Origin: Frigidibacter sp037095735
GTDB taxonomy: Bacteria; Pseudomonadota; Alphaproteobacteria; Rhodobacterales; Rhodobacteraceae
Length of the DNA: 64,000 nucleotides
Assembly (NCBI RefSeq): GCF_037095735.1
Contig: NZ_JBAWKD010000001.1
Location: 682,001-746,000 of the forward strand
Reading direction: 5' to 3'
Shown: positions 40,561 to 49,946 of the stretch, in pieces
Numbering within the stretch: position 1 is the first letter of the stretch
How the letters are laid out: the number at the start of each line of letters is the position of its first letter
Program-made: the position numbers and the translations under genes
Notes under the pieces: model-generated
Seen by the model: the letters and a program-made list of their open reading frames with translations, nothing else
The model's database searches: none
Told to the model about the DNA's origin: nothing

Positions 40561-41754
40561 ATGGCATTTCCCGAGCGGTTCTCGAACCTGCCGGATTACG
40601 CGTTTCCGCGCCTGCGGGCGTTGATCGATCACCTGCCCGCGGGCGGTGATCCCATCGCCATGACCATCGGCGAGCCGCGTCATCCCTTCCCCGACTGGGT
40701 CGGCGAGACCATCGCCGCCACCTTGGACGGATTCGGGAAATATCCGCCGAACGAAGGCACGCCCGAACTGCGCGCCGCGATCGCGGGCTGGGTGCAGCGC
40801 CGCTATGGCGTGACGATCGACCCGGCGACGCAGGTCTGCAACGTGAACGGCACCCGCGAGGCGCTGTTCAACGCCTGCATCGCGACCGCGCCCGAACTCA
40901 AGCACGGCAAGACCCCGGTCGTGCTGATGCCGAACCCCTTCTACCAGGTCTATGCCGTGGCCGCGATCGCGTCGGGGGCCGAGCCGGTCTTCGTGCCCGC
41001 CACCGCCGCCACCGGCTTCCTGCCCGATTACGAGGCGCTGCCGCCCGAGATCCTCGACCGCGCCACCGCCGCCTATATCTGCAGCCCCGCGAACCCGCAG
41101 GGCGCGATCGCGCCGGCCGACTACCTTGCCCGGCTGATGGCGCTGGCGGAAAAGCACGATTTCCGCGTGCTGGCCGACGAATGCTATTCCGAGATCTACT
41201 CGGCCGAGCCGCCCCCCGGCGCGCTGGCCGTGATGCAGGCGACCGGCACCGACCCCGAACGCGTGATGATCTTCAACTCGCTTTCCAAGCGGTCGAACCT
41301 GCCGGGCCTGCGCTCGGGCTTCGTCGCGGGCGGGCCGCAGGCGATGGCGCGGGTGAAGCAGCTGCGCTCGTACCAGGGCGCGCCGGTGCCGCTGCCCCTG
41401 CAGGCGGTCAGCCGCCGCGCCTGGGACGATGAAGAGCATGTGCGCGCGAACCTCGCGCTCTACGCCTCGAAATTCCGGATGACGGCAGAGGTCTTCGCCG
41501 GCATCCAGGGCTTCCAGCTGCCCGAAGGCGGCTTCTTCCTGTGGCTGCCGGTCCCCGAGGGCTGCGCCGATGGCGAGGCGGCGGCCGTCAAACTTTGGAC
41601 CGAAACCGGGGTCAGGGTGCTTCCGGGCGCCTACCTGTCCCGCGACACCGCGGCCGGCAATCCCGGCGACCAGTATATCAGGGTGGCGCTCGTCGCCCCC
41701 GAGGCAGAGCTGAAGGCCGGTCTGACCCGCCTGCGCGACTGCCTCTATGGCTAA
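40561..41754 (+). CDS. Class I/II aminotransferase, DapC-like (succinyldiaminopimelate transaminase)
   Basis: 397 aa PLP enzyme of fold type I. The Schiff-base lysine is in NSLSKRSNLPGLRSGF; other markers are NPFYQVY, SPANPQGA and ADECYSEIY. The sequence most resembles the alphaproteobacterial DapC class of N-succinyldiaminopimelate aminotransferases in lysine and peptidoglycan-precursor synthesis. The start is MAFPERF after GAGAGGCAGTC. The next gene, ftsK, starts only 11 bp downstream, so they may share a transcript and link precursor supply with division. Other broad-specificity transaminases cannot be excluded. Confidence 0.82.
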   Translation: MAFPERFSNLPDYAFPRLRALIDHLPAGGDPIAMTIGEPRHPFPDWVGETIAATLDGFGKYPPNEGTPELRAAIAGWVQRRYGVTIDPATQVCNVNGTREALFNACIATAPELKHGKTPVVLMPNPFYQVYAVAAIASGAEPVFVPATAATGFLPDYEALPPEILDRATAAYICSPANPQGAIAPADYLARLMALAEKHDFRVLADECYSEIYSAEPPPGALAVMQATGTDPERVMIFNSLSKRSNLPGLRSGFVAGGPQAMARVKQLRSYQGAPVPLPLQAVSRRAWDDEEHVRANLALYASKFRMTAEVFAGIQGFQLPEGGFFLWLPVPEGCADGEAAAVKLWTETGVRVLPGAYLSRDTAAGNPGDQYIRVALVAPEAELKAGLTRLRDCLYG

Positions 41755-41764
41755 GGAGAAGAGA

Positions 41765-44700
41765 ATGGCGTCCTATCACATCAGGCAACGCGATCCGCTT
41801 CTGGACGAGAACATGCAGGCGGCGCTTGAACGGCGCGGCAAGGAACTGCTTGGCGCGGGCCTCGTCGCGCTGGGCATTCTCGTGTCCCTGATGCTGGTCA
41901 GCTATTCGCCGGACGATCCCTCGTTCCTCTCGGCCACCGACGCGCCGGCCTCGAACCTTCTGGGCCGGATCGGCGCGGCCATCGCCTCGCCGCTCTATGT
42001 GATCGCGGGCCACGGCGCCTGGGGTCTGGCGATCTGCCTCTTCGCCTGGGGCACGCGCTTCATCCTGCACCGCGGCGAAGAGCGCGCCATCGGCCGGGTG
42101 ATCTTCGCCCCGATCGGCATCGCCGCGATGTCGGTCTATTGCTCGACCCTGATCCCCGGCCCCGACTGGACGCACAGCTTCGGCCTCGGCGGGCTGTTCG
42201 GCGACACCGTGCTGGCGGTGATGCTGGACGTGGCCCCGGTGAAGGCGACCTTCGGGCTGAAGGTGCTGTCGCTGTTCGTGGGCGTGGGCATGCTGGGCGT
42301 CGGCGCCTTCGTCACCGGCTTCGACAAGCTTGAGCTGCAGGTCATCGGCCGCTTCCTGATGATCGGCTCGATCCTGCTCTACAGCCGCCTGCTGCAGCTG
42401 GCCGGCATCGGCGCCGCGCTGTCGATGCGCACCGCCCATGGCGCCGCCGACCGGATCCGCGAGCGCCGCGACGCCGCCCGCGACCGCGCCGCCGACGCCC
42501 GCGCCTGGGCCCAGCAGGAAGCCGAGGCCGAGGCCCGGATCCCGGCGCCCCGCGCGCAGGTTGCCGCCCCGGTCGCCGCCCGCCGGACCGCCGCCGTGCA
42601 CCGCGCCGCCCAGCCCACCGGCTTCATCGAGGCCGAGGAAGACGACATCTTCGAGGATTACGCCGAACCCGCGCCCGCCACCCCCGCCCGTGGCGGCCTG
42701 CTGGCCCGCGTGCCCGGCCTGATGCGCCGCCCCGAACCCGCCTACGAGCCCGAGCCCGAGCTGGTCGAACGCCCCGCCCCCCGCGCGCTTCACGCCGAGG
42801 AAGAGCCGACCGAGGACCGGATCCGCGCCCGCATCGCCGATGCCGTGCAGAACCGCTCGCGCCTCGTGGCCGAGGCCCGCCATGCCCGCGACCCCGAGCC
42901 CGCGCCCCAGCACCGCGCCGCCCGGGCCGAGCCGCCGGTGAGCGCGCCCGCCAAGGGCCTGCTCGGCCGTGCCGCCGCCGCCGCGGGGCCGCTGTTTGCA
43001 GCTGCCGCCTCGGCCGCCCCGGCGGCCGCCGCTGCCGCCCAGACCAAGCGCGCCTTCTCGGCCGAGCCGCGGTTCATGCCCCGCGGGGCCCCCTCCCCTG
43101 CCCCGCGCGTCGCCGAACCGCCGCTGACCGCCCGCCAACTGGGCGAGCGTCGCGCCGCCGCGATGCCACCGGTCGAGCATGCGCCGCTGACCGCCGAGCC
43201 GATGTGGCAGGACGACCAGTGGTCGGAACAGGACTGGGACGAGGCCGATCCGATCCAGGCCTTCGACGCCGATCTCGACCCCGCGCAATTCGCGGCCCCC
43301 GCCCCCGGCGAGGATGCCCTGCCCCCGGCCTCGGTCGCGCTGGCGCAGGAAGAGTATGACTACGACGCCGAAGAGAGCGAGGAAGAGGCCGCCGCCTTCG
43401 CAGCACTCGAGGCGCGCGAACCGCGGGCCTTCAACCGGGTGCCCGAGCCGAAGAAGGTCGTGCAGCACGTCGCCAAGAAGCCCGCCGCGCCCTCGCGCCA
43501 GGCCCAGGCCGAAGCCCAGCCCCGCCTGCGCTTCGAAGAGGCGGGCCATGACTACGAGACCCCTCCCCTCTCGCTTCTGGCCAGCCCTGCCACGATTCAG
43601 CGCCACACGCTGTCGGACGAGGCGCTGGAAGAGAACGCGCGGATGCTGGAATCGGTGCTCGACGACTACGGCGTGAAGGGCGAGATCGTCTCGGTCCGCC
43701 CGGGCCCGGTCGTGACCATGTATGAACTCGAACCCGCGCCGGGCCTGAAGGCCAGCCGGGTGATCGGTCTGGCCGACGACATCGCCCGCTCGATGTCGGC
43801 GCTGTCGGCGCGCGTCTCGACCGTTCCGGGCCGCTCGGTCATCGGGATCGAACTGCCGAACGCCCAGCGCGAGAAGGTCGTGCTGCGCGAGATCCTCGCC
43901 GCGCGCGACTTCGGTGACGGCAACGCCAAGCTGCCGCTGGCTCTTGGCAAGGACATCGCCGGCGAGCCGATCGTGGCGAACCTCGCGAAGATGCCGCACC
44001 TGCTGATCGCCGGCACCACCGGCTCGGGCAAGTCGGTCGCGATCAACACCATGATCCTGTCGCTGCTCTACAAGCTGACGCCCGACGAATGCCGGCTGAT
44101 CATGATCGACCCGAAGATGCTGGAACTGTCGGTCTATGACGGCATCCCGCACCTGCTTTCGCCGGTCGTCACCGATCCCAAGAAGGCGGTCGTCGCCCTC
44201 AAATGGGTCGTGGGCGAGATGGAAGAGCGCTACCGCAAGATGTCGAAGATGGGCGTGCGCAACATCGACGGCTACAACGGCCGGGTGAAGGAAGCGCTCG
44301 ACCGCGGCGAGATGTTCAAGCGCACCGTGCAGACCGGCTTCGACGAGGAAACCGGCGACCCGATCTTCGAGACCGAGGAATTCCAGCCGAAGTCGATCCC
44401 CTACATCGTCGTCATCGTCGACGAGATGGCCGACCTGATGATGGTCGCGGGGAAAGAGATCGAGGCCTGCATCCAGCGTCTGGCGCAGATGGCGCGGGCC
44501 TCGGGGATCCACCTGATCATGGCGACCCAGCGGCCCTCCGTCGACGTCATCACCGGCACGATCAAGGCGAACTTCCCCACCCGGATCTCGTTCCAGGTGA
44601 CCTCGAAGATCGACAGCCGCACGATCCTGGGCGAGATGGGCGCGGAACAGCTGCTGGGCATGGGCGACATGCTCTACATGGCCGGCGGCAGCCGCATCAC

Positions 44701-45058
44701 CCGGATCCACGGCCCCTTCGTCAGCGACGAGGAAGTCGAAGAGATCGTGAACCACCTGAAAAGCTTCGGCCCGCCCGAGTACCTCGCCGGCGTGGTCGAG
44801 GGTCCCGATGACGACAGCGCCTCGGACATCGACGCGGTGCTGGGCCTCGGCGGCAACACCGATGCCGAAGACTCTCTCTACGACCAGGCCGTGCAAGTGG
44901 TGCTGCGCGACCGCAAGGTCTCGACCTCCTACATCCAGCGCAAGCTCGGCATCGGCTACAACAAGGCCGCCAAGCTGGTGGAACAGATGGAAGAACAGGG
45001 CGTCGTCTCGGCCTCGAACCATGTCGGCAAGCGCGAGATCCTCGTCCCCGAGCAGTGA
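41765..45058 (+). CDS. ftsK: DNA translocase FtsK
   Basis: 1097 aa from ATG 41765 with AAGGAG seven bases upstream; an ATG at 41747 overlaps the aminotransferase stop. Four or five transmembrane segments fill about residues 25-215. A long Ala/Pro/Arg/Glu-rich linker follows (about 220-600). The RecA-like motor has Walker A GTTGSGKS (nt about 44015-44038) and Walker B VIVDEMADLM. The C-terminal gamma winged helix ends KREILVPEQ. It anchors at the septum and pumps chromosomes to the dif site before division. The linker is long and low-complexity, which is usual in this family. Confidence 0.96.
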   Translation: MASYHIRQRDPLLDENMQAALERRGKELLGAGLVALGILVSLMLVSYSPDDPSFLSATDAPASNLLGRIGAAIASPLYVIAGHGAWGLAICLFAWGTRFILHRGEERAIGRVIFAPIGIAAMSVYCSTLIPGPDWTHSFGLGGLFGDTVLAVMLDVAPVKATFGLKVLSLFVGVGMLGVGAFVTGFDKLELQVIGRFLMIGSILLYSRLLQLAGIGAALSMRTAHGAADRIRERRDAARDRAADARAWAQQEAEAEARIPAPRAQVAAPVAARRTAAVHRAAQPTGFIEAEEDDIFEDYAEPAPATPARGGLLARVPGLMRRPEPAYEPEPELVERPAPRALHAEEEPTEDRIRARIADAVQNRSRLVAEARHARDPEPAPQHRAARAEPPVSAPAKGLLGRAAAAAGPLFAAAASAAPAAAAAAQTKRAFSAEPRFMPRGAPSPAPRVAEPPLTARQLGERRAAAMPPVEHAPLTAEPMWQDDQWSEQDWDEADPIQAFDADLDPAQFAAPAPGEDALPPASVALAQEEYDYDAEESEEEAAAFAALEAREPRAFNRVPEPKKVVQHVAKKPAAPSRQAQAEAQPRLRFEEAGHDYETPPLSLLASPATIQRHTLSDEALEENARMLESVLDDYGVKGEIVSVRPGPVVTMYELEPAPGLKASRVIGLADDIARSMSALSARVSTVPGRSVIGIELPNAQREKVVLREILAARDFGDGNAKLPLALGKDIAGEPIVANLAKMPHLLIAGTTGSGKSVAINTMILSLLYKLTPDECRLIMIDPKMLELSVYDGIPHLLSPVVTDPKKAVVALKWVVGEMEERYRKMSKMGVRNIDGYNGRVKEALDRGEMFKRTVQTGFDEETGDPIFETEEFQPKSIPYIVVIVDEMADLMMVAGKEIEACIQRLAQMARASGIHLIMATQRPSVDVITGTIKANFPTRISFQVTSKIDSRTILGEMGAEQLLGMGDMLYMAGGSRITRIHGPFVSDEEVEEIVNHLKSFGPPEYLAGVVEGPDDDSASDIDAVLGLGGNTDAEDSLYDQAVQVVLRDRKVSTSYIQRKLGIGYNKAAKLVEQMEEQGVVSASNHVGKREILVPEQ

Positions 45059-45087
45059 TCGGCGGGACAGAGGCACCGGAACCGGGG

Positions 45088-45125
45088 GGTCCGGGGGGAT
45101 CGGATCCCCCCGGACCTTCTTCTTT
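45088..45125 (+). terminator. Strong intrinsic terminator of ftsK
   Basis: 14-bp perfect stem (GGTCCGGGGGGATC with GATCCCCCCGGACC) around a single G, then TTCTTCTTT, 29 bp after the ftsK stop. The closing pairs must open to form the loop. Confidence 0.85.
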
Positions 45126-45220
45126 GACGCAGCCCCGTGATCCGCGCCCCCCTCCCCCTCCACTCAGACGTGATGCAAGGGCGCTGGGAACCGAAGGGCC
45201 AAGCGCCTAGTTTGGGGCGC

Positions 45221-45826
45221 ATGACACCGCTTCGCGCCCTTCGGGGCCCCGCCCTCGCCCTCGCGACCCTTCTCGCTGCAGCCCTGCCGGCGCTGGCCGC
45301 GCCCGTGCCGCTCGCGACCCTGTCGAACTACATCAACAGGATCGACTCGGTGCAGGGCAGCTTCAGCCAGTTGAACCCTGACGGGACCCGTTCCGAGGGG
45401 ATCATCAAGATCAAGCGGCCGGGGCGGATGCGCTTCGAATACACCAAGCCGGACAACTCGCTTGTGCTGGCCGGCGCGGGCCAGGTCGCGATCTTCGACG
45501 CCAAGTCGAACCAGCCGCCCGAGCAGTATCCGCTGTCGCAGACACCGCTGAACCTGATCCTGCGCTCGACCGTCGACTGGCGCGTCTCGCGCTCGGTCGT
45601 GGGGCACGGCGAGGAAAACGGTATGACCACCGTCACGGTGCAGGACCCGAACCGGCCCGAGATCGGCACGATGACGATGTATTTCGAGCCCTCGCCCCTG
45701 CGTCTTGCGCAGTGGATCGTCACCGACGAGGCCGGCGGGCGCACGCTGGTGAAGCTCGGCCCGCTGACAGAGGCCGACTTCCCGCCCTCGACCTTCTCGA
45801 TCTCGGACGAGGCGGCCCGGCGCTGA
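45221..45826 (+). CDS. lolA: Outer-membrane lipoprotein carrier protein LolA
   Basis: 201 aa from ATG 45221 (GGGG upstream; longer upstream frame has no signal peptide). Signal peptide about 1-27 (cleavage after LAA). The mature part shows the LolA pattern: SVQGSFSQLNPDGTRSEGII, RPGRMRFEYTKPD, LAGAGQVAIFD and MTMYFEPSPLRLAQWIV. It ferries lipoproteins through the periplasm from LolCDE to the outer membrane. Order ftsK-lolA is widely kept in alphaproteobacteria, though a terminator separates them here. Confidence 0.93.
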   Translation: MTPLRALRGPALALATLLAAALPALAAPVPLATLSNYINRIDSVQGSFSQLNPDGTRSEGIIKIKRPGRMRFEYTKPDNSLVLAGAGQVAIFDAKSNQPPEQYPLSQTPLNLILRSTVDWRVSRSVVGHGEENGMTTVTVQDPNRPEIGTMTMYFEPSPLRLAQWIVTDEAGGRTLVKLGPLTEADFPPSTFSISDEAARR

Positions 45827-45836
45827 ACGACACAAG

Positions 45837-45864
45837 AACGCCGGGCCCTCGGGCCCGGCGTTTT
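45837..45864. terminator. Bidirectional terminator between lolA and the SLT lipoprotein gene
   Basis: 12-bp perfect stem (AACGCCGGGCCC with GGGCCCGGCGTT) with a very short loop, followed by TTTTCC reading right and by TTGTG reading left. It lies between convergent genes and can serve both, better for lolA. Confidence 0.85.
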
Positions 45865-45885
45865 CCTTTGCGGTCGGCGAGTGGC

Positions 45886-46473
45886 TCAGCCGCGGCAGTA
45901 CTGCAGCTGGGTGTCGTAAAGCACCGCGCGCTGCGCCACCTGGTTCGAGACGCCCATCAGCCAGCCCTTCTGCAGGTGACTGCCGCGGGCATAGCCGGTG
46001 CGCCCCTCGTGATAGGCAAGATACTGGTTCTGCGCATCGGTCTTCGGGATCCCGAGGCCCCGCGCGCTCTGGTCCATGTACCAGCCCATGAAGTCGGTGG
46101 CGTCGGCGATGTTGTCGCGCCGCGCGCGCCAGCGGCCGGTCTGCGCGACGTAATCGTCCCAGGTCCCGTCCAGCGCCTGCGAATAGCCATAGGCCGAACT
46201 CGCGCGCCCCATCGGGATGATGCCCAGCGCATAGGTGTGCGGGGTCCGCGCATTGCCGACGAACTTCGATTCCTGATAGATCGTCGCCATCTGGATCGCC
46301 ACCGGCACGCCCCAGCGGGCCTCGGTGCTGCGCATGGCGCTCAGGTATTCCGGACGTTGGTTCACGATGGCGCAGGCATCATCCAGCCGCGACGGCGCGG
46401 AGTAGTTTCCGCCGCAGGCGGCGACCAGAAGAAATACCGATGCGCGAAGAAGTCTGCTCATAGCCCCTCGCAT
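45886..46473 (-). CDS. SLT-type lytic transglycosylase-like lipoprotein
   Basis: 195 aa. The lipobox LLVAACGG gives a lipidated cysteine about residue 20. The domain contains QMATIYQESKFVGNARTP, with the glutamate of the ES motif placed as in family 1 lytic transglycosylases, and ASSAYGYSQALDGTWDDY, the GxxQ-type block. It would cleave peptidoglycan or act as a related lysozyme-fold protein. An internal ATG at 46461 is a possible start, but its GAGGGG lies too near. It converges on lolA and is divergent from hspQ. Confidence 0.8.
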   Translation of the reverse strand: MRGAMSRLLRASVFLLVAACGGNYSAPSRLDDACAIVNQRPEYLSAMRSTEARWGVPVAIQMATIYQESKFVGNARTPHTYALGIIPMGRASSAYGYSQALDGTWDDYVAQTGRWRARRDNIADATDFMGWYMDQSARGLGIPKTDAQNQYLAYHEGRTGYARGSHLQKGWLMGVSNQVAQRAVLYDTQLQYCRG

Positions 46474-46651
46474 GTTTTATTTTGCCGGGAGCCTACCTGA
46501 ATCCGTTTCCCGAGAAAATCCGATTCCGCTTGCAAACGCTGGGGTTGTCGGATCTCCGCCACACACTGTTTCGCCCGGGATGCGGCGACGCGGCACCGGC
46601 CCTGTGGACTCGGGGCCCGCGCAGGATTAGGTAATCGTTCAGGAGCACCTG

Positions 46652-46978
46652 ATGCAGACAACCCGCGCCAAGTACAATATCGGACAGGTTCTGCGGCACC
46701 GGAAACATCCGTTCCGGGGCGTGGTCTTCGACGTCGACGCACATTTCTCGAACACCGAGGAATGGTATGACGCGATCCCCGAAGACAGCCGGCCCTCGCG
46801 CGATCAGCCCTTCTACCATCTTCTGGCCGAGAATGACGACAGCTACTACGTGGCCTACGTCTCCGAGCAGAACCTGATGCCGGACGAGACCGGCGAACCT
46901 GTGGACCATCCCGACCTGCCGGATCTGTTCGGCGATTTCGAGGACGGCCGCTACCCCCTGCACTTCCAGCTGAACTGA
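46652..46978 (+). CDS. hspQ: Heat shock protein HspQ
   Basis: 108 aa, full family length. AKYNIGQVLRHRKHPFRGVV, DVDAHFSNTEEWYDAIPE, DQPFYHLLAEND and AYVSEQNLMPDETGEPVDHP match the hemimethylated-DNA-binding/YccV fold of HspQ. In enterobacteria HspQ is a specificity factor for Lon and affects DnaA stability. CAGGAGCACCTG precedes the ATG. It stands alone, with no visible heat-shock promoter identified. Confidence 0.95.
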   Translation: MQTTRAKYNIGQVLRHRKHPFRGVVFDVDAHFSNTEEWYDAIPEDSRPSRDQPFYHLLAENDDSYYVAYVSEQNLMPDETGEPVDHPDLPDLFGDFEDGRYPLHFQLN

Positions 46979-47452
46979 GGTCCGCCCCGGCGACCGGCGC
47001 TGTGGGGGCGTTGATGCGCCGGCCACCGGAGACAGGATCACTTTCGCGTCGGAATCGGGCGCAAGTCGGGCGGCAACATGTCGGCGGAACGGTAAGTGCC
47101 GGGGGACCGCGCCGATCGTCGCGCGATCGCGCGGCTGCCCATGACGCGACTGCGGCTGGCGCCCCGCCACGGATGCGGCGGACCAAGCCTCTCGCGGCCG
47201 ACCTCGGCCAGCGGAACCGTCAGGGGGTTTGAAGGGGGGGGCAGCCGAGCATTGCTCTGACCGGGATGCGGCCTATGCACGGGAAAGTCCTCGACGTCGC
47301 GAACTGGGTGGGGGCTGTTGAACCGCGACGCCGAGGGAAGCCTGTGCAGCTACAGGGACGTTTTCGCCCGCCAATCCGGCGCGGTTATGCACGGATTTGG
47401 GAAAGTTCGTGGCGAATTCCGCAGCCCGGGCCCGGCGACCACAAGATCTGGC
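46979..47452. other. Gene-free stretch between hspQ and the anti-sigma kinase gene
   Basis: 474 bp. No frame shows a ribosome site or domain. A hairpin with a 7-bp stem (CCGGCGC/GCGCCGG, 15-nt loop, 46994-47022) follows hspQ but lacks a T-run. Palindromic CGCGCGATCGCGCG near 47116 is the only other structure seen. Confidence 0.4.
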
Positions 47453-47923
47453 TCAGCTGACGGCCGCCTCCAGCGGCAGGCAGAAGCGCAGCCGGTTCCA
47501 GCATCCGATCCGGCGATAGGACATCCGCCGCGCGAAGTGGTGGATGATCGGCCAGCCGAAGCCGCCCTCGGCCAGCCGCGCCATGGGCGCGCCCTGCGGG
47601 CCCAGCAGGCTGTCGGGCAACGGCGCACCGCGGTCGGCGATCGACACGACCAACACGCCGCCGTGCTGGCGGATACGCAGCACCACGGGCCCGCCCCGTC
47701 CGTGATAGGCGTGTTCGACGATGTTGTTCAGCACCTCGGCGATGACCATCTGCGCGATTTCCGCAGCGCCATGCGACAGGCGGCCAGAGACCCGGTGCGT
47801 AACCAGCCCCAGCACCTGCCGGACCGAGCGCGCATCGGCATTGGCGCAAAGCCGGATCGGCCCGGCCCGGGCCTGCCCAGCCGCCGCGGCCTGCGGCGGC
47901 GCAGAGCCGGGCGCGCCGGTCAT
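47453..47923 (-). CDS. RsbW/SpoIIAB-like anti-sigma histidine-kinase-fold ATPase
   Basis: 156 aa. A GHKL ATPase domain: N-box IAEVLNNIVEHAYHGRGG, G1 DRGAPLPD and G2 GGFGWPIIHHFA. There is no dimerisation/H-box, so it is a serine kinase or anti-sigma factor of the partner-switching kind. The start at 47923 overlaps the STAS-protein stop (ATGA). It should bind and phosphorylate its STAS antagonist. No sigma factor or PP2C phosphatase is next to the pair. Confidence 0.88.
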   Translation of the reverse strand: MTGAPGSAPPQAAAAGQARAGPIRLCANADARSVRQVLGLVTHRVSGRLSHGAAEIAQMVIAEVLNNIVEHAYHGRGGPVVLRIRQHGGVLVVSIADRGAPLPDSLLGPQGAPMARLAEGGFGWPIIHHFARRMSYRRIGCWNRLRFCLPLEAAVS

Positions 47924-48525
47924 CTCCTCCCGGAGGCCGGCGCAGCGGTGCCTGACAGGCCCCCCGCGCGGGGCACAGGATCGCCATCCCAAGTCGTGCC
48001 GGACGTCCGCCCATCAGATGCCCGCTCATCCGGCATCCGATCACCGGATGCTCCATCGCCGGCCCCGCGATCAGCGGTCTCGGCACGGGCAGTCCCTTTA
48101 CCGCCCGCCCCGCCCGAGACCGGGCCAGCAGGCTCCTCCCCCACCTGCCCGCGCCCCGCAGGCGCGCCGGCATCTGTGTCCCGCCCCTCGGGCGCGCCCA
48201 TGTCCGGGGCATCCGCCTCCCGGCGCAGGTGGAAGAATTCGACCATCCGCGTCAGCTGGAACAACCGCTCGACCGGCGGGGTCAGCGCCGCCAGCTCCAG
48301 CGGCACCGGGTCCAGCGCCCGCTTCACCGCGACGATCGCCCCCAGTCCCGAACTGTCGATGAAATCCACCGCGCGCAGGTCCAGCACCACGCGTTCCGGC
48401 GACGGCAGCCCGGCCGCCAGCGCCCGCATCCTGTCCTTGAACTGGATCGCCACCGCCGCGTCGATCCGCGGGTCGGCGACCTGCACGACCAGCGCCGCGC
48501 CCTCCTGCCTCGTGCTCAGGTTCAT
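47920..48525 (-). CDS. STAS-domain anti-sigma factor antagonist with long disordered tail
   Basis: 201 aa. The STAS domain fills residues 1-105, with the phosphorylatable serine region VDFIDSSGLGAIVAV (S58/S59). It is followed by about 95 residues of Gly/Asp/Ala/Arg/Pro-rich low-complexity sequence, unusual for RsbV/SpoIIAA proteins, which are about 110-120 aa. The gene is translationally coupled to the RsbW-like kinase. It probably releases a sigma factor or other partner from the kinase when dephosphorylated. Confidence 0.85.
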   Translation of the reverse strand: MNLSTRQEGAALVVQVADPRIDAAVAIQFKDRMRALAAGLPSPERVVLDLRAVDFIDSSGLGAIVAVKRALDPVPLELAALTPPVERLFQLTRMVEFFHLRREADAPDMGAPEGRDTDAGAPAGRGQVGEEPAGPVSGGAGGKGTARAETADRGAGDGASGDRMPDERASDGRTSGTTWDGDPVPRAGGLSGTAAPASGRR

Positions 48526-48686
48526 CCGTCCGCTCCTGCCCAAGGCGGCCCCGGGACGTCATGACTTCGCGTCACCCGCTGGACCGGCCTGCCTCTGCCT
48601 CGGGGCGCAGCCTAGACCCGGAGGGTTAGCGAAGCGTAACCTTGTCCCCGGCACGGTGACAAACGCAGGCGACGAAGGAGACCGCG

Positions 48687-49865
48687 ATGGAAGAGGTGGT
48701 GATCTCGGGGGCGGTCCGCACGCCGATGGGCGGTTTCCAGGGCGTCTTCGCGGGGGTCGAGCCCGCGGCGCTCGGCGGGGCGGCGATCGAGGCCGCGCTG
48801 AAGGCCGCCTCTGCCGATCCCCGGCTGGTGGACGAACTGCTGATGGGCTGCGTGCTGCCCGCAGGCCAGGGTCAGGCCCCGGCGCGGCAGGCGGGGTTCG
48901 CCGGGGGCCTGGGCGAGGCGGTGCCCGCCACCACGGTGAACAAGATGTGCGGCTCGGGGATGAAGGCCGCGATGATGGCCTGGGACCGGCTCGCGCTGGG
49001 CACGGCGGGGGTGATCGTCGCGGGCGGCATGGAAAGCATGACCCGCGCCCCCTACCTGCTGCCGAAGATGCGCGGCGGCGCGCGGCTCGGCCATGCGCAG
49101 GTGATCGACCACATGTTCCTCGACGGGCTCGAGGATGCCTATGACAAGGGCCGCCTGATGGGCACCTTCGCCGAGGACTGTGCCGAGGCCTTCCAGTTCA
49201 CCCGCGCCCAGCAGGACGACTACGCCACCGCCTCGCTGACCCGCGCCCGCGCCGCGCAGGACAGCGGCGCCTTCGCGGCCGAGATCGTGCCGATCACCGT
49301 CTCGACCCGGCGCGGCGACACGCTGGTGCAGCTCGACGAACAGCCGCTCTCGGCCCGGCCCGAGAAGATCCCGACCCTGAAGCCCGCCTTCCGCGACGGC
49401 GGCACGGTGACGGCGGCGAACAGCTCGTCGATCTCGGACGGGGCCGCGGCGCTGGTCCTTGCCGGGGCCGAGGCCGCGCGCCGCCACGGCCTGCCGGTCC
49501 GCGCCCGGATCCGCGGCCATGCCAGCCATGCGCAGTCCCCCGGCCTCTTCCCCACCGCCCCGGTTCCGGCGGCGCGCAAGCTGATGGAGCGCCTCGGCTG
49601 GGCCCCCGGCGACGTCGACCTCTGGGAGGTGAACGAGGCTTTCGCGGTGGTGCCGATGGCCTTCATGTCGGAACTCGGCCTCTCCCACGACCGGGTCAAC
49701 GTGAATGGCGGCGCCTGCGCGCTCGGCCATCCGATCGGGGCCTCGGGCGCGCGGATCATGGTGACGCTGCTGAACGCGATGGAGACGCGCGGCGCGAAAC
49801 GCGGCATCGCCGCGATCTGCATCGGCGGCGGCGAAGGCACCGCGATCGCCCTCGAACGCGACTGA
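48687..49865 (+). CDS. Thiolase (acetyl-CoA acetyltransferase)
   Basis: 392 aa. Acyl-enzyme cysteine C88 (NKMCGSGMKA), the NEAFAVVP block, the HPIGASGAR histidine and the C-terminal base-cysteine block CIGGGEGTA are all in place. It condenses two acetyl-CoA or cleaves 3-ketoacyl-CoA. GAAGGAG precedes the ATG. Single gene; whether it serves PHB synthesis, the ethylmalonyl pathway or beta-oxidation is not shown, because no phaB or phaC is nearby. Confidence 0.93.
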   Translation: MEEVVISGAVRTPMGGFQGVFAGVEPAALGGAAIEAALKAASADPRLVDELLMGCVLPAGQGQAPARQAGFAGGLGEAVPATTVNKMCGSGMKAAMMAWDRLALGTAGVIVAGGMESMTRAPYLLPKMRGGARLGHAQVIDHMFLDGLEDAYDKGRLMGTFAEDCAEAFQFTRAQQDDYATASLTRARAAQDSGAFAAEIVPITVSTRRGDTLVQLDEQPLSARPEKIPTLKPAFRDGGTVTAANSSSISDGAAALVLAGAEAARRHGLPVRARIRGHASHAQSPGLFPTAPVPAARKLMERLGWAPGDVDLWEVNEAFAVVPMAFMSELGLSHDRVNVNGGACALGHPIGASGARIMVTLLNAMETRGAKRGIAAICIGGGEGTAIALERD

Positions 49866-49872
49866 CCCCGCC

Positions 49873-49937
49873 CTTTCGACCTTGCCGAAATATCCCGGGG
49901 GGCGCGCGGCACGCGCGGGGGCAGCGCCCCCCTCCCC
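49873..49937 (+). repeat. Rhodobacteraceae-type intergenic repeat, copy 1
   Basis: About 65 bp: a CTTTCG start, AAATATCCCGGGGG, then a GC-rich block with the palindrome GGGGGCAGCGCCCCC. A closely similar copy follows at 49947-50011 and an inverted one is at 52685-52742. Its start CTTTCGACCTTGCCG differs from the other two. Confidence 0.75.
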
Positions 49938-49946
49938 GCCCCCGCC

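Noticed and set aside
41678..45163. A 1161-codon minus-strand open frame opposite ftsK
   Set aside because: Low-complexity Gly/Arg/His-rich translation, the antisense shadow of the FtsK linker and motor. No family resemblance.
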